Of a DNA stretch of 6,200 bases, positions 1-5,475 are shown one piece after another; position 1 is the stretch's first letter, and each line of letters begins with the position of its first letter. The stretch is from NCBI GenBank assembly GCA_900758955.1, contig CAAETL010000054.1, positions 1 to 6,200 of the forward strand. Direction: 5' to 3'. The stretch comes from an uncultured Oscillospiraceae bacterium. Its GTDB lineage: Bacteria; Bacillota; Clostridia; Oscillospirales; Oscillospiraceae. A program made the translations under genes and the position numbers. A model generated the notes under the pieces. That model did no database searches and had not been told where the DNA came from. It worked only from the letters and a program-made list of their open reading frames with translations.

Positions 1-251
1 ACATCATCGAAATGATATACGCCTTAGACAAGCTGGCGCCCGGCACCGCCAATTATGACACCCTGCTCTATGGAGCGGAGGTGAAATTTTACTCCGCCCG
101 TCTGCAACTGACGGGGGAGCTGGAGACGCCCCTTCCCAACTTCTTCGCCGTGGGAGACGGGGCCGGAATCACCCGGGGGCTGGCCCAGGCGGGCGCCTCC
201 GGGGTGAAGGCCGCGCAGGTCATCTCCCGGCGCATTCGGGAAGAGGGATAA
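1..251 (+). CDS. FAD-dependent dehydrogenase (COG2509-like), C-terminal end only
   Basis: This is the last 83 or so codons of a flavoprotein that begins left of the window. The frame is open from base 3 and ends at TAA 249-251. The visible part carries the C-terminal FAD-contacting motif PNFFAVGDGAGITRGLAQA, in which the Gly-Asp-Gly-Ala-Gly stretch matches the conserved GD signature of NAD(P)/FAD-dependent oxidoreductases. The following ASG and helical tail are typical of the 'uncharacterised FAD-dependent dehydrogenase' group COG2509. The N-terminal Rossmann motif is not in view, so the substrate cannot be inferred. The gene points the same way as mnmE, but the two are 314 bp apart with DnaA-box-like sites between, so an operon is unlikely. 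The assignment to a flavoprotein is firm; the subgroup is likely. Confidence 0.85.
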   Translation, partial: IIEMIYALDKLAPGTANYDTLLYGAEVKFYSARLQLTGELETPLPNFFAVGDGAGITRGLAQAGASGVKAAQVISRRIREEG

Positions 252-402
252 AACTGCCGGAGAACAGGCGTTTCCACAGGGAATTTTCTACAGGGTCTGC
301 GGAAATTTTGGGGGATTTGCCAAGAAAAAACCCCCTTTGTGCGATCTGACGGATGCATATCAGGCCTGAAAATGGATGCCCGGGGGAAAACTCGGTGGAA
401 GA

Positions 403-462
403 TGTGGATAAAAAAGCACCGATTTGCAAAGGTTTTCCCCATTGTCCACAGGGTTATCCACA
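403..462. promoter_or_regulatory. Cluster of DnaA boxes upstream of mnmE
   Basis: Two exact copies of the consensus DnaA box TTATCCACA are present, one on the minus strand (403-411, read as TGTGGATAA) and one on the plus strand (454-462). Between them are TTGTCCACA (442-450, one mismatch) and TTTTCCCCA (433-441, a weaker match). The three plus-strand 9-mers lie almost end to end, with gaps of 0 and 3 bp. A further weak relative, GTTTCCACA, is at 270-278. Such clusters bind the initiator DnaA at replication origins and at DnaA-regulated promoters. mnmE lies close to oriC in many Firmicutes, so this may be part of an origin region or a separate DnaA-binding control site. No clear AT-rich unwinding element and no dnaA gene are visible, so calling it oriC would go beyond the evidence. 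Confidence 0.6.
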
Positions 463-550
463 ATCAGTGCATTCCAAGGAAGATGCATAATTCGGCGACA
501 AAGGCACTGTGTCAAGAGAGAATTTCACGGCGGTTTTCACAAACTTTCAA

Positions 551-556
551 AGGAGG
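551..556 (+). promoter_or_regulatory. Ribosome binding site that fixes the mnmE start
   Basis: AGGAGG, a full anti-16S match, lies 9 nt before ATG 566. The frame is also open upstream to an ATG at 509, but the 19 extra residues match nothing in the MnmE family and that ATG has no comparable site. The 566 start gives the normal MnmE N-terminus. Confidence 0.85.
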
Positions 557-565
557 AACGAAGGC

Positions 566-1930
566 ATGGCGGAGCTCATTGCGGCCATTGCCACGGGACT
601 GGTTCCCAGTGGCGTGGGGATTGTGCGCCTGTCCGGTGCGGGGGCCGTTCAGACGGCGGGACATGTGTTTCATCCCCTCAGCGGGAAGGCCCTGGCGGAG
701 TATCCGGACCGGCAGATGGCCTACGGCGCGGTTGTGGACCGGGAGGGACGAGAAATTGACCGGGGCCTGGCCTTTTGCAGCCGGGCTCCCCACAGCTACA
801 CCGGGGAAGACACGGCGGAAATTCAGTGTCACGGCTCCCCGATGGCGCTGACCATGGTCCTGGAAGCGCTCTTTGCCACCGGCGCCCGACAGGCGGGGCC
901 GGGGGAATTTACCAAACGGGCGTTTCTCAACGGCAAGCTGGATCTGACCCAGGCCGAGGCGGTGATTGATCTGATCGACGCGGAGACGCCGGTAGCCGCC
1001 CGGTGCGCGGCGGGGCAACTGGAAGGCGCGCTCTCCCGCCGGGTGGAGGAGATCTATCAGGGCCTTGTGGACCTGCTGGCGCATTTTCACGCTGTTTTGG
1101 ACTATCCGGATGAGGATATTGATCCGTTCCGGGAGGAGCTGATCGAGAGGACGCTGGGAGACGGTCTGACGGCGTTGGAGGAGCTGCTTCACACGTATGA
1201 ACAGGGCAGACAGATCACCTACGGCGTGCCATGCGCCATTATCGGTCGGCCCAACGCGGGCAAGTCCTCTTTTTTAAACGCCCTGCTGGGCTATGAACGG
1301 GCCATTGTGACCGACATCCCCGGCACCACCCGGGACACCATTGAGGCGCGCGCCACCCTGGGCGGCGTTCTGCTCCGGCTGGTGGACACCGCCGGACTGC
1401 GGGAGACCCAGGACCCGGTGGAAAAACTGGGGGTGGCGCGAAGCCGGGCTGCGGTGGAAGAGGCCCGCCTTGTTTTCCTCCTGGTCGATGGCTCTCAGCC
1501 GCTGACGGCGGAGGACGAGGAGGCCATGAGGCTGGCGGAGAGGGCGCCCTGCTGCGTGGTGATCCGCAACAAGGCGGACCTGCCCCAGGCGGCCTCTCAG
1601 GCGGCGCTGGGGGCCAGGTTTTCTCATATTTGTACCGTGAGCGCAATGACGGGGGCCGGCATGGACCAGGTGCGGCAAGCGGTGGCCGAATGCTTTCCCG
1701 CGGGGGAGGGGGGACAGGCTCTGCTGACAAACCCCCGGCAGCTTGAGGCGGCAGGAAGGGCCAAGGAAAGCCTGCTGCGCGCCGGGGAGAGCTTGGGGGC
1801 GGGGTATCCCCCCGACCTGGTTCTGGCTGACGTGGAGGAGGCCCTGGCCGCCCTGGGAGAGCTCACCGGGCGTACCGTTCGGGAGGATATTACGGACCGG
1901 ATTTTTCAGCGGTTCTGCGTGGGGAAATAA
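566..1930 (+). CDS. mnmE: tRNA uridine-5-carboxymethylaminomethyl(34) synthesis GTPase MnmE (TrmE)
   Basis: MnmE is a cytoplasmic, potassium-activated GTPase. With MnmG it installs the carboxymethylaminomethyl group on U34 of certain tRNAs and so protects decoding at the wobble position. The 454-residue length is normal. Residues 1 to about 118 form the folate-binding domain, with IAAIATG near the start and SYTGEDTAEIQCHG. A helical domain follows from PGEFTKRAFLNGKLDLTQAE. An inserted G domain carries G1 GRPNAGKS (227-234, with N230 at the potassium-coordinating position), G2 GTTRD (253-257), G3 DTAG (274-277) and G4 NKAD (335-338). The protein ends FCVGK, with the catalytic Cys at 451 in the usual CxGK tail. 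All key residues are intact. mnmG, its usual downstream neighbour, is absent here: a convergent TetR gene follows after 63 bp with no strong terminator between them. Confidence 0.97.
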   Translation: MAELIAAIATGLVPSGVGIVRLSGAGAVQTAGHVFHPLSGKALAEYPDRQMAYGAVVDREGREIDRGLAFCSRAPHSYTGEDTAEIQCHGSPMALTMVLEALFATGARQAGPGEFTKRAFLNGKLDLTQAEAVIDLIDAETPVAARCAAGQLEGALSRRVEEIYQGLVDLLAHFHAVLDYPDEDIDPFREELIERTLGDGLTALEELLHTYEQGRQITYGVPCAIIGRPNAGKSSFLNALLGYERAIVTDIPGTTRDTIEARATLGGVLLRLVDTAGLRETQDPVEKLGVARSRAAVEEARLVFLLVDGSQPLTAEDEEAMRLAERAPCCVVIRNKADLPQAASQAALGARFSHICTVSAMTGAGMDQVRQAVAECFPAGEGGQALLTNPRQLEAAGRAKESLLRAGESLGAGYPPDLVLADVEEALAALGELTGRTVREDITDRIFQRFCVGK

Positions 1931-1993
1931 GACGCGGCCTACGGAGCTGCTTTTCCCCTGGGGCAGGTTGTTTGGCGCGACCGCAGCAAACTA

Positions 1994-2593
1994 TCATGAC
2001 GGCTCAGACGGCCCCTTTAAAAATTCTGATAGACAGGCGTCTCCCAAGCGGGACGCAAATTGGGCAAGCTGTGTGAGATTGACATCCTCTGTTTGGAGCG
2101 CTTGACTGAAGAAGGAATAGTACCCGGATGCGATGAAGCGAAGCAGCAACGGCAGGGTATGCGCCGCCGCATTGGGTGGCACCGCATACTTCTGCCGAAC
2201 TTTCAGCTCGAAATACGGCATGATTTTTTGGGTTACCTTCTGGGTAAACCGCCCGCTGTTCTCTCCGCTTAAAAAAATTTGCAGGGCGGATTTGTGGGAT
2301 TGCAGAAAATCAAAAAAGGCTTGACTGATCTCCTCAGATGTGAGCGACTGCCCATTGATCTGGGTCATCAGCCGCTCCAAATCCGATACAATGTCCTCCT
2401 CCATGGATTGCGCCAAATCGTAGATATCTTGAAAGTGGGCGTAAAATGTGGCCCGGTTGAGCTGGCAGACGCGGCACAAATCCATCACAGTGATCCGATG
2501 CAGGGGTTTCTGGGCCATCAATTCCAACATGGATGTCTTCAAGCGGGCGCGCGTCTGCTGCACACGGGGGTCTCCTTCGTTCTGGATTTTCAT
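1994..2593 (-). CDS. TetR/AcrR-family transcriptional regulator
   Basis: From ATG 2593 this is a 199-residue DNA-binding regulator, normal for the family. The N-terminal helix-turn-helix spans about residues 34-54 (ITVMDLCRVCQLNRATFYAHF), and the YAHF...DIYDL continuation is the classic TetR signature. The rest is an all-helical ligand/dimer domain resembling the TetR_C_7 type (FFDFLQSHKSALQIFLSGE near the middle, RFIASGYYSFF further on). The start is uncertain. The frame is open to ATG 2641, and ATG 2605 is also possible. I prefer 2593 because MKIQNEGDPRVQQTR is the usual N-terminus just before the HTH; none of the three has a strong ribosome binding site. It is divergent from the dehydrogenase, so it probably represses that gene and itself from the shared operator. 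Base composition is lower in GC than mnmE (31 of 60 bases at 2101-2160 against 43 of 60 at 1741-1800). The ligand is unknown. Confidence 0.88.
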   Translation of the reverse strand: MKIQNEGDPRVQQTRARLKTSMLELMAQKPLHRITVMDLCRVCQLNRATFYAHFQDIYDLAQSMEEDIVSDLERLMTQINGQSLTSEEISQAFFDFLQSHKSALQIFLSGENSGRFTQKVTQKIMPYFELKVRQKYAVPPNAAAHTLPLLLRFIASGYYSFFSQALQTEDVNLTQLAQFASRLGDACLSEFLKGPSEPS

Positions 2594-2659
2594 ATTGTTC
2601 ACCATCCCTGACCGTGCCTTCTTGCCGAGGATAACCGACATCCGCCGGCAAGCTGTTGG

Positions 2660-2714
2660 TTGAATCCATACAAGGGTTTAGTATAATTATAGGTACAAAC
2701 CCGGCTGGACGCAA
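2660..2714. promoter_or_regulatory. Divergent TetR/dehydrogenase promoter and probable operator
   Basis: The perfect palindrome TATAATTATA (2682-2691) reads as TATAAT on both strands. For the plus strand (dehydrogenase), -35 TTGAAT (2660-2665), a 16-bp spacer and -10 TATAAT (2682-2687) make a good sigma-A promoter. For the minus strand (regulator), -35 TTGCGT (2714-2709), a 17-bp spacer and -10 TATAAT (2691-2686) make another. The palindrome is enclosed by the inverted repeat GGGTTT (2674-2679) and AAACCC (2697-2702); allowing one extra A, the arms extend to GGGTTTaGTA and TACAAACCC. This is a natural operator for the TetR dimer, which on binding would cover both -10 elements. The motifs are seen directly; binding and autoregulation are inferred. 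Confidence 0.65.
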
Positions 2715-2750
2715 CGGGCATTCATGATTTTACCAATAGGAGGATGAAGG

Positions 2751-3509
2751 ATGAAAAACTATATGGATTTGACAGGGCGCGTGGCCGTCGTGACAGGCGC
2801 TTCCTCTGGACTGGGGTATGCCTACTGCAAGGCGCTGGCGGAAAACGGCGCTGCCGTCGCCGCGTTTGCGCGGCGGGCGGACCGCCTGGAGGGGCTGCGG
2901 CAGGAGATTGAAGGGGCCGGGGGGCGCTGCTTACCAGTGCAGTGTGACGTTTCGGTGGAGAAGCAGGTGGTGGACGGCGTGCAAAAGGTGGTGGATACCT
3001 TTGGAAAAATCGACATACTGATTAATAACGCCGGGGCCATTGCCATGAGTCCTACGGTGGAACTGCCGCTGGCGGACTGGCAGCGGGTGGTGAACATCAG
3101 CCTGACGGGTTATTTTCTCATGGCGCGGGAGTGCGCCAAGAACATGATTCAGAACCGGTATGGCAGGATCATTAACACCGCCTCGATGTATGGCCACATT
3201 GCCGGGATGAATCATCCCATCCTGGCGTACAACGCCACCAAGGGAGCGGTGCCCAATTTTACCCGCAGCCTGGCACAGGAGTGGGCCAAGTATAATATTA
3301 CTGTCAATGCCATCGGACCCGGTGAATTCCCAACGGAGATGATGCAAATTAACGAGGACGCCCTGGCGGAACTGAAACAGCGCTGCCCCATGGGGCGCCC
3401 GGGGGAAATTTCGGAACTTTGCGGACAGATGCTGCTGTTTGCCAGCGACGCCTGCTCCTATACCACCGGACAAACCATTTACATTGACGGCGGTTGGACC
3501 AGCGTGTAA
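2751..3509 (+). CDS. Short-chain dehydrogenase/reductase (classical SDR)
   Basis: This 252-residue protein is a cytoplasmic NAD(P)H-dependent oxidoreductase acting on a hydroxyl/ketone substrate. It has the cofactor motif TGASSGLG (15-22), D66 for the adenine pocket, NNAG (92-95), and the complete catalytic tetrad N115, S145, Y160 and K164 (YNATK). It ends with the TGQTIYIDGGWTSV C-terminus shared by classical SDRs. Arg41-Arg42 after the second beta strand, with no Asp there, suggests a preference for NADP(H). Length and architecture resemble gluconate 5-dehydrogenase and 3-oxoacyl-ACP reductase (FabG) relatives, but nothing settles the substrate, so I give no gene name. AGGAGG (2738-2743), 7 nt before ATG 2751, fixes the start. 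The gene stands alone and is probably controlled by the divergent TetR regulator. A specialised metabolic role fits this better than FabG, which normally sits among fatty-acid synthesis genes. Confidence 0.93.
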   Translation: MKNYMDLTGRVAVVTGASSGLGYAYCKALAENGAAVAAFARRADRLEGLRQEIEGAGGRCLPVQCDVSVEKQVVDGVQKVVDTFGKIDILINNAGAIAMSPTVELPLADWQRVVNISLTGYFLMARECAKNMIQNRYGRIINTASMYGHIAGMNHPILAYNATKGAVPNFTRSLAQEWAKYNITVNAIGPGEFPTEMMQINEDALAELKQRCPMGRPGEISELCGQMLLFASDACSYTTGQTIYIDGGWTSV

Positions 3510-3545
3510 TTCTACGGATTGAAACGACTTCCAAAGTCTTGACCG

Positions 3546-3602
3546 GTTGCAGATAGAACAAGGCGGCGATTGTGAAAATCGCCGCCTTGTTCTATCTGCA
3601 AC
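3546..3602. repeat. Perfect 26-bp inverted repeat (long hairpin)
   Basis: The arms at 3546-3571 and 3577-3602 are exact reverse complements, separated by only 5 nt (GTGAA). A G-T wobble and a C-G pair could extend the stem by two more. It lies 36 bp after the dehydrogenase stop and 73 bp from the stop of the convergent small gene. A transcript from either strand would fold into a very stable stem. There is no run of T after the stem on either strand, and the stem is much longer than in ordinary intrinsic terminators. It may act as a two-way transcription barrier or an RNase III site, or be one copy of a dispersed palindromic element; the sequence alone does not decide. A small 5-bp hairpin (GACTT 3526-3530, AAGTC 3534-3538) lies just before it. 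Confidence 0.85.
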
Positions 3603-3647
3603 TGAACTGAATATTGGCTGATGGGGTACAGAGGGAGGAGAGATGAA

Positions 3648-3670
3648 CCGCGCCACTGGGAAGGGCGCGG
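3648..3670 (-). terminator. Possible terminator of the 84-residue gene
   Basis: CCGCGCC (3648-3654) and GGCGCGG (3664-3670) form a 7-bp all-GC stem with a 9-nt loop, beginning 5 nt beyond the stop codon at 3676-3678 on the minus strand. The sequence that follows on that strand, TTCATCTCTCC, is T/C-rich but not a true U-tract, so termination efficiency is doubtful. Confidence 0.45.
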
Positions 3671-3675
3671 CAGGG

Positions 3676-3930
3676 TTAAGAAGTCAGGGTGGAGAGCAAT
3701 TTTCGTTTGGCCGCGGCGGCGTCCTGTTCCGGCGGCGCTTCCGCCAAATACGCCAGCGCGTCGTTCCATTCAAACAACGTGGCCGATGCTGCCGGGGTGT
3801 CCTGGATGATGCGGGCTAAATAGGTCCGCTGCGCATCCTCCAGGAAGCTTAGGTCGGATAAATACTGGCAGCCCAGCTCCCGCGCCAGCATGTCTACCAG
3901 ACTCAATTTTTGTGAATCCCGCTCCGTCAT
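3676..3930 (-). CDS. Hypothetical protein, 84 residues
   Basis: I do not recognise this family. ATG 3930 is the preferred start because GGGAGG lies 8 nt upstream on the minus strand. The frame is open to a TTG at 3972, but that codon has no ribosome binding site. The protein is soluble, with no signal peptide or membrane segment, and looks mostly helical: LSLVDMLARELGCQYLSDL, then EDAQRTYLARIIQDT and LFEWNDALAYLAEAP. It ends in an Ala/Lys-rich tail (AAAAKRKLLSTL). There is one Cys (21) and no metal-binding or catalytic pattern. A consensus-like promoter (4012-4040) and a good ribosome binding site support it as a real, independently expressed gene. It stands between the dehydrogenase and the membrane-protein gene with no obvious functional link to either. 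The composition would suit a small helical adaptor or regulator, but that is only a guess. Confidence 0.7.
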   Translation of the reverse strand: MTERDSQKLSLVDMLARELGCQYLSDLSFLEDAQRTYLARIIQDTPAASATLFEWNDALAYLAEAPPEQDAAAAKRKLLSTLTS

Positions 3931-4011
3931 CCGGTTCGCCTCCCACTGTTTCAGAAATTGTAATTTTGTCAAGCTGTGATGGGAACTAATACAACCATCC
4001 AGAATGGAGTC

Positions 4012-4040
4012 ATTTTAGCATGATTTTGCGGACTTGACAA
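4012..4040 (-). promoter_or_regulatory. Extended -10 promoter for the 84-residue gene
   Basis: On the minus strand, -35 TTGTCA (4040-4035), a 17-bp spacer and -10 TAAAAT (4017-4012) are seen, with a TGC extension directly before the -10. Transcription would start near 4005, leaving a leader of about 75 nt before ATG 3930. TACAAT (3962-3957) with a weak -35, TTCCCA (3985-3980), is a possible second promoter closer to the gene. These promoters show that the small gene need not depend on readthrough from the membrane-protein gene upstream. Confidence 0.6.
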
Positions 4041-4080
4041 GAAGTTTACACGAAGAGAGGGGAGGACGCGGTTGGAACGC

Positions 4081-4108
4081 CCCCGCGCCCAGGTCTATGG
4101 GCGGGGGG
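4081..4108 (-). terminator. GC-rich hairpin over the stop of the AI-2E-family gene
   Basis: CCCCGCGCCC (4081-4090) pairs with 4099-4108 at nine of ten positions, around an 8-nt loop that contains the stop codon (4095-4097). It could end transcription of the membrane-protein gene or stabilise the mRNA 3' end, but no U-tract follows, so it is not a textbook intrinsic terminator. Confidence 0.35.
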
Positions 4109-5225
4109 GCGCAGGCGGCGCTTGCGTCGCCTCTCTGCGCAATACGTCGCTGCGCAGGAGCCGGTAACAGGCCGCGGCTAAGGGGACGCCCAAGAGCATG
4201 CCGCCAATCCCCATCAGGCCGCCGCCAATGGTGATGGCCGCCAGGACCCAGACCCCCGGCAGGCCGATGGAGGCGCCAACCACCCGGGGGTAGATCAGGT
4301 TGCCCTCCAGCTGCTGGAGAATTGCGATAAAAATGAGGAAGAAAAGGGCCTTGATGGGAGAGACTGTAAAAATCATAAACGCGCCCACGCTGGCGCCGAT
4401 ATAGGCCCCGGCGATGGGAATCAGGGCCGTGAAACCGATGAGCGCGCCCACCATGTTGGCGTAGGGGAAGGAGAAGATGCGCATGCCCAGCATACACAGC
4501 ACGCCTAAGATTACCGCTTCAATACACTGGCCCACAATGAACCGGTGGAAGCTGTCGTTGAATACGTCCAGAACCGCCTTGGCCTTTTGGTACCAGATTG
4601 GCTTACAGTAGGTCTGGGCCACCCGGCTGATTTGGGCCAAGAGGCGTTCCTTGCCAAGAAGAAGGTAGAGGGCGAAAATCAGCGCCACCAGAACGGTAAC
4701 CACAGTGGAGAACGTGGCGGTGACCAGGGTAGCGACGGAGGTCATCATATTGCCAAAGGAATTCTGGAACCACAAGATAATCTGCTGCGCCAGTTTCTGC
4801 CAGTCAATATCGTCCAAGAAGTTGATGGTGGTAAAATCGAACTGTTCATTGAGAAACCCATAGAGGGTATTGAGCAGGGGGGGAATTTCCCGCGTTAAAA
4901 TTTGAATGCAGAGGATGAGCTCGGGAAGGATCATTTGAATCACCCACGTGATAATCAGACAAATGGCCGCAAAGGCTAGCAGCAGGCATACCGGCCGGCG
5001 GCTGCGGCGGACCGCCGGGTTCTGAGATTTGGGGAAGTAGAGACGCTCAAACCAGCTCATGAGGATGTTCACCAGGTAGGCCGTGATAAACCCGATGAGA
5101 AGTGGGCCGGCGGCGGCCACAAGCCCCCGAATCAGGGTGGCAAAGGCATTCCAATAGTGGGTCGCCAGGTACAGGACAAAAACCGTGACGCCCACACGGA
5201 AGCAGAGGGTCCAATTTAGTTTCAT
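4095..5225 (-). CDS. AI-2E/PerM-family membrane transporter
   Basis: This is a 376-residue cytoplasmic-membrane protein of the AI-2E transporter family (formerly UPF0118; PF01594). Members have been linked to autoinducer-2 export (TqsA), sodium/proton antiport, or unknown transport. Hydrophobic segments lie near residues 9-24, 31-55, 78-105, 160-190, 228-250, 256-290, 292-305 and 322-356. Between segments three and four is a more polar stretch (about 110-158) that is common in the family. The conserved C-terminal signatures LIPIAGAYIG (268-277), QQLEGNLIYPRVVG (304-317) and GLPG (321-324), followed by a Gly-rich GGGLMGIGGMLLGVPLA, are all intact. The start at 5225 follows GAAGGAG with 7 nt spacing; the frame is open 92 codons further, but that part is low-complexity, lacks family features and runs over the gene's own promoter. 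The substrate cannot be predicted. The C-terminus ends in a short Pro-rich tail. The gene is divergent from yabP and probably monocistronic. Confidence 0.93.
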   Translation of the reverse strand: MKLNWTLCFRVGVTVFVLYLATHYWNAFATLIRGLVAAAGPLLIGFITAYLVNILMSWFERLYFPKSQNPAVRRSRRPVCLLLAFAAICLIITWVIQMILPELILCIQILTREIPPLLNTLYGFLNEQFDFTTINFLDDIDWQKLAQQIILWFQNSFGNMMTSVATLVTATFSTVVTVLVALIFALYLLLGKERLLAQISRVAQTYCKPIWYQKAKAVLDVFNDSFHRFIVGQCIEAVILGVLCMLGMRIFSFPYANMVGALIGFTALIPIAGAYIGASVGAFMIFTVSPIKALFFLIFIAILQQLEGNLIYPRVVGASIGLPGVWVLAAITIGGGLMGIGGMLLGVPLAAACYRLLRSDVLRREATQAPPAPPRP

Positions 5226-5245
5226 GTTTGCGCTCCTTCGCATGC

Positions 5246-5270
5246 GGCCTGCAAGCGCGGATCGCAGGCC
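5246..5270 (-). promoter_or_regulatory. Hairpin in the leader of the AI-2E-family gene
   Basis: GGCCTGC (5246-5252) and GCAGGCC (5264-5270) form a perfect 7-bp stem with an 11-nt loop. It lies in the predicted leader, between the inferred transcription start near 5279 and the ribosome binding site at 5233-5238. It could affect mRNA stability or translation. It could also be an operator for a dimeric protein; I recognise no known riboswitch. Confidence 0.4.
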
Positions 5271-5285
5271 CGGAAAATTTCCTCT

Positions 5286-5314
5286 ATCATACCAAATCCA
5301 GGGCCAGGGAGCAA
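5286..5314 (-). promoter_or_regulatory. Sigma-A promoter of the AI-2E-family gene
   Basis: On the minus strand, -35 TTGCTC (5314-5309), a 17-bp spacer and -10 TATGAT (5291-5286) are present, with TGG immediately before the -10 giving an extended -10. The predicted start near 5279 leaves a leader of about 54 nt. This also supports the 5225 start codon, because the longer reading frame would run across its own promoter. Confidence 0.6.
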
Positions 5315-5409
5315 GGGGGATTGTGGAAATGTGGGGCCGGAAAAGGGCTGTGATACGGGCAATGGTCCTACCGCCTCCCCAAGAGACTGCGGCCGCACTG
5401 GAATTTTCC

Positions 5410-5439
5410 GCATAAACGCCCCCGCCCGTCCCATATACA
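5410..5439 (+). promoter_or_regulatory. Sigma-E-like sporulation promoter before yabP
   Basis: GCATAAA (5410-5416), a 15-bp spacer and CATATACA (5432-5439) resemble the mother-cell sigma-E pattern (KMATATT, 14-15 bp, CATACAMT): five of seven matches in the -35 and six of eight in the -10. The predicted start lies about 30 nt before ATG 5476. yabP and yabQ are sigma-E genes in Bacillus subtilis, which agrees, but the match is imperfect. Confidence 0.45.
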
Positions 5440-5475
5440 TAGAGCAAATGATGGAGAAGGAAGGGGCGATGACAG

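Larger units (their letters stand above)
252..565. other. Intergenic region with DnaA-box-like sites, no gene
   Basis: This 314-bp gap between the flavoprotein and mnmE has no credible coding frame: the open frames crossing it lack sensible starts and are shadows. GGGGG (310-314) and CCCCC (331-335) could pair across a 16-nt A-rich loop and are followed by TTT, giving a weak possible terminator for the upstream gene. The octamer CCACAGGG occurs at both 274-281 and 446-453. The right half holds the DnaA-box cluster listed separately. I found no convincing -35/-10 pair for mnmE; CATAAT at 486-491 is a possible -10 without a good -35. Confidence 0.6.

Noticed and set aside
509..565. Upstream 19-codon extension of mnmE starting at ATG 509
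   Set aside because: The residues do not match the MnmE N-terminus and the ATG lacks a good ribosome binding site, while AGGAGG sits correctly before ATG 566.
252..565. The full gap as a defined chromosomal origin (oriC)
   Set aside because: DnaA boxes are present, but there is no clear AT-rich unwinding element and no dnaA, dnaN or rpmH in view. I kept only the cluster as a regulatory/DnaA-binding site.
512..1192. 226-codon open frame on the minus strand inside mnmE
   Set aside because: It is antisense to a well-conserved gene, Arg/Pro-rich as expected for GC-rich shadows, and has no recognisable domain or start signal.
1239..1730. Pro-rich minus-strand open frame inside the MnmE G domain
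   Set aside because: Its composition is what the complement of a GC-rich coding strand gives, and every G-domain motif is intact on the plus strand.
1931..1993. Possible terminator between mnmE and the TetR gene (CCCC/GGGG near 1955, GCTGC/GCAGC arms)
   Set aside because: The short arms give only weak structures with bulges or large loops and no U-tract, so I cannot support a terminator.
2931..3656. 241-codon minus-strand frame across the dehydrogenase and the long hairpin
   Set aside because: It is antisense to an intact SDR with a complete catalytic tetrad, and there is no family resemblance.
3643..3819. 58-residue plus-strand frame with a purine-rich site (GGGAGGAG) just before its ATG
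   Set aside because: It overlaps the 84-residue gene in antisense, is Arg/Gly-rich, and the site is too close to the ATG. The region is better explained by the minus-strand gene and its terminator.
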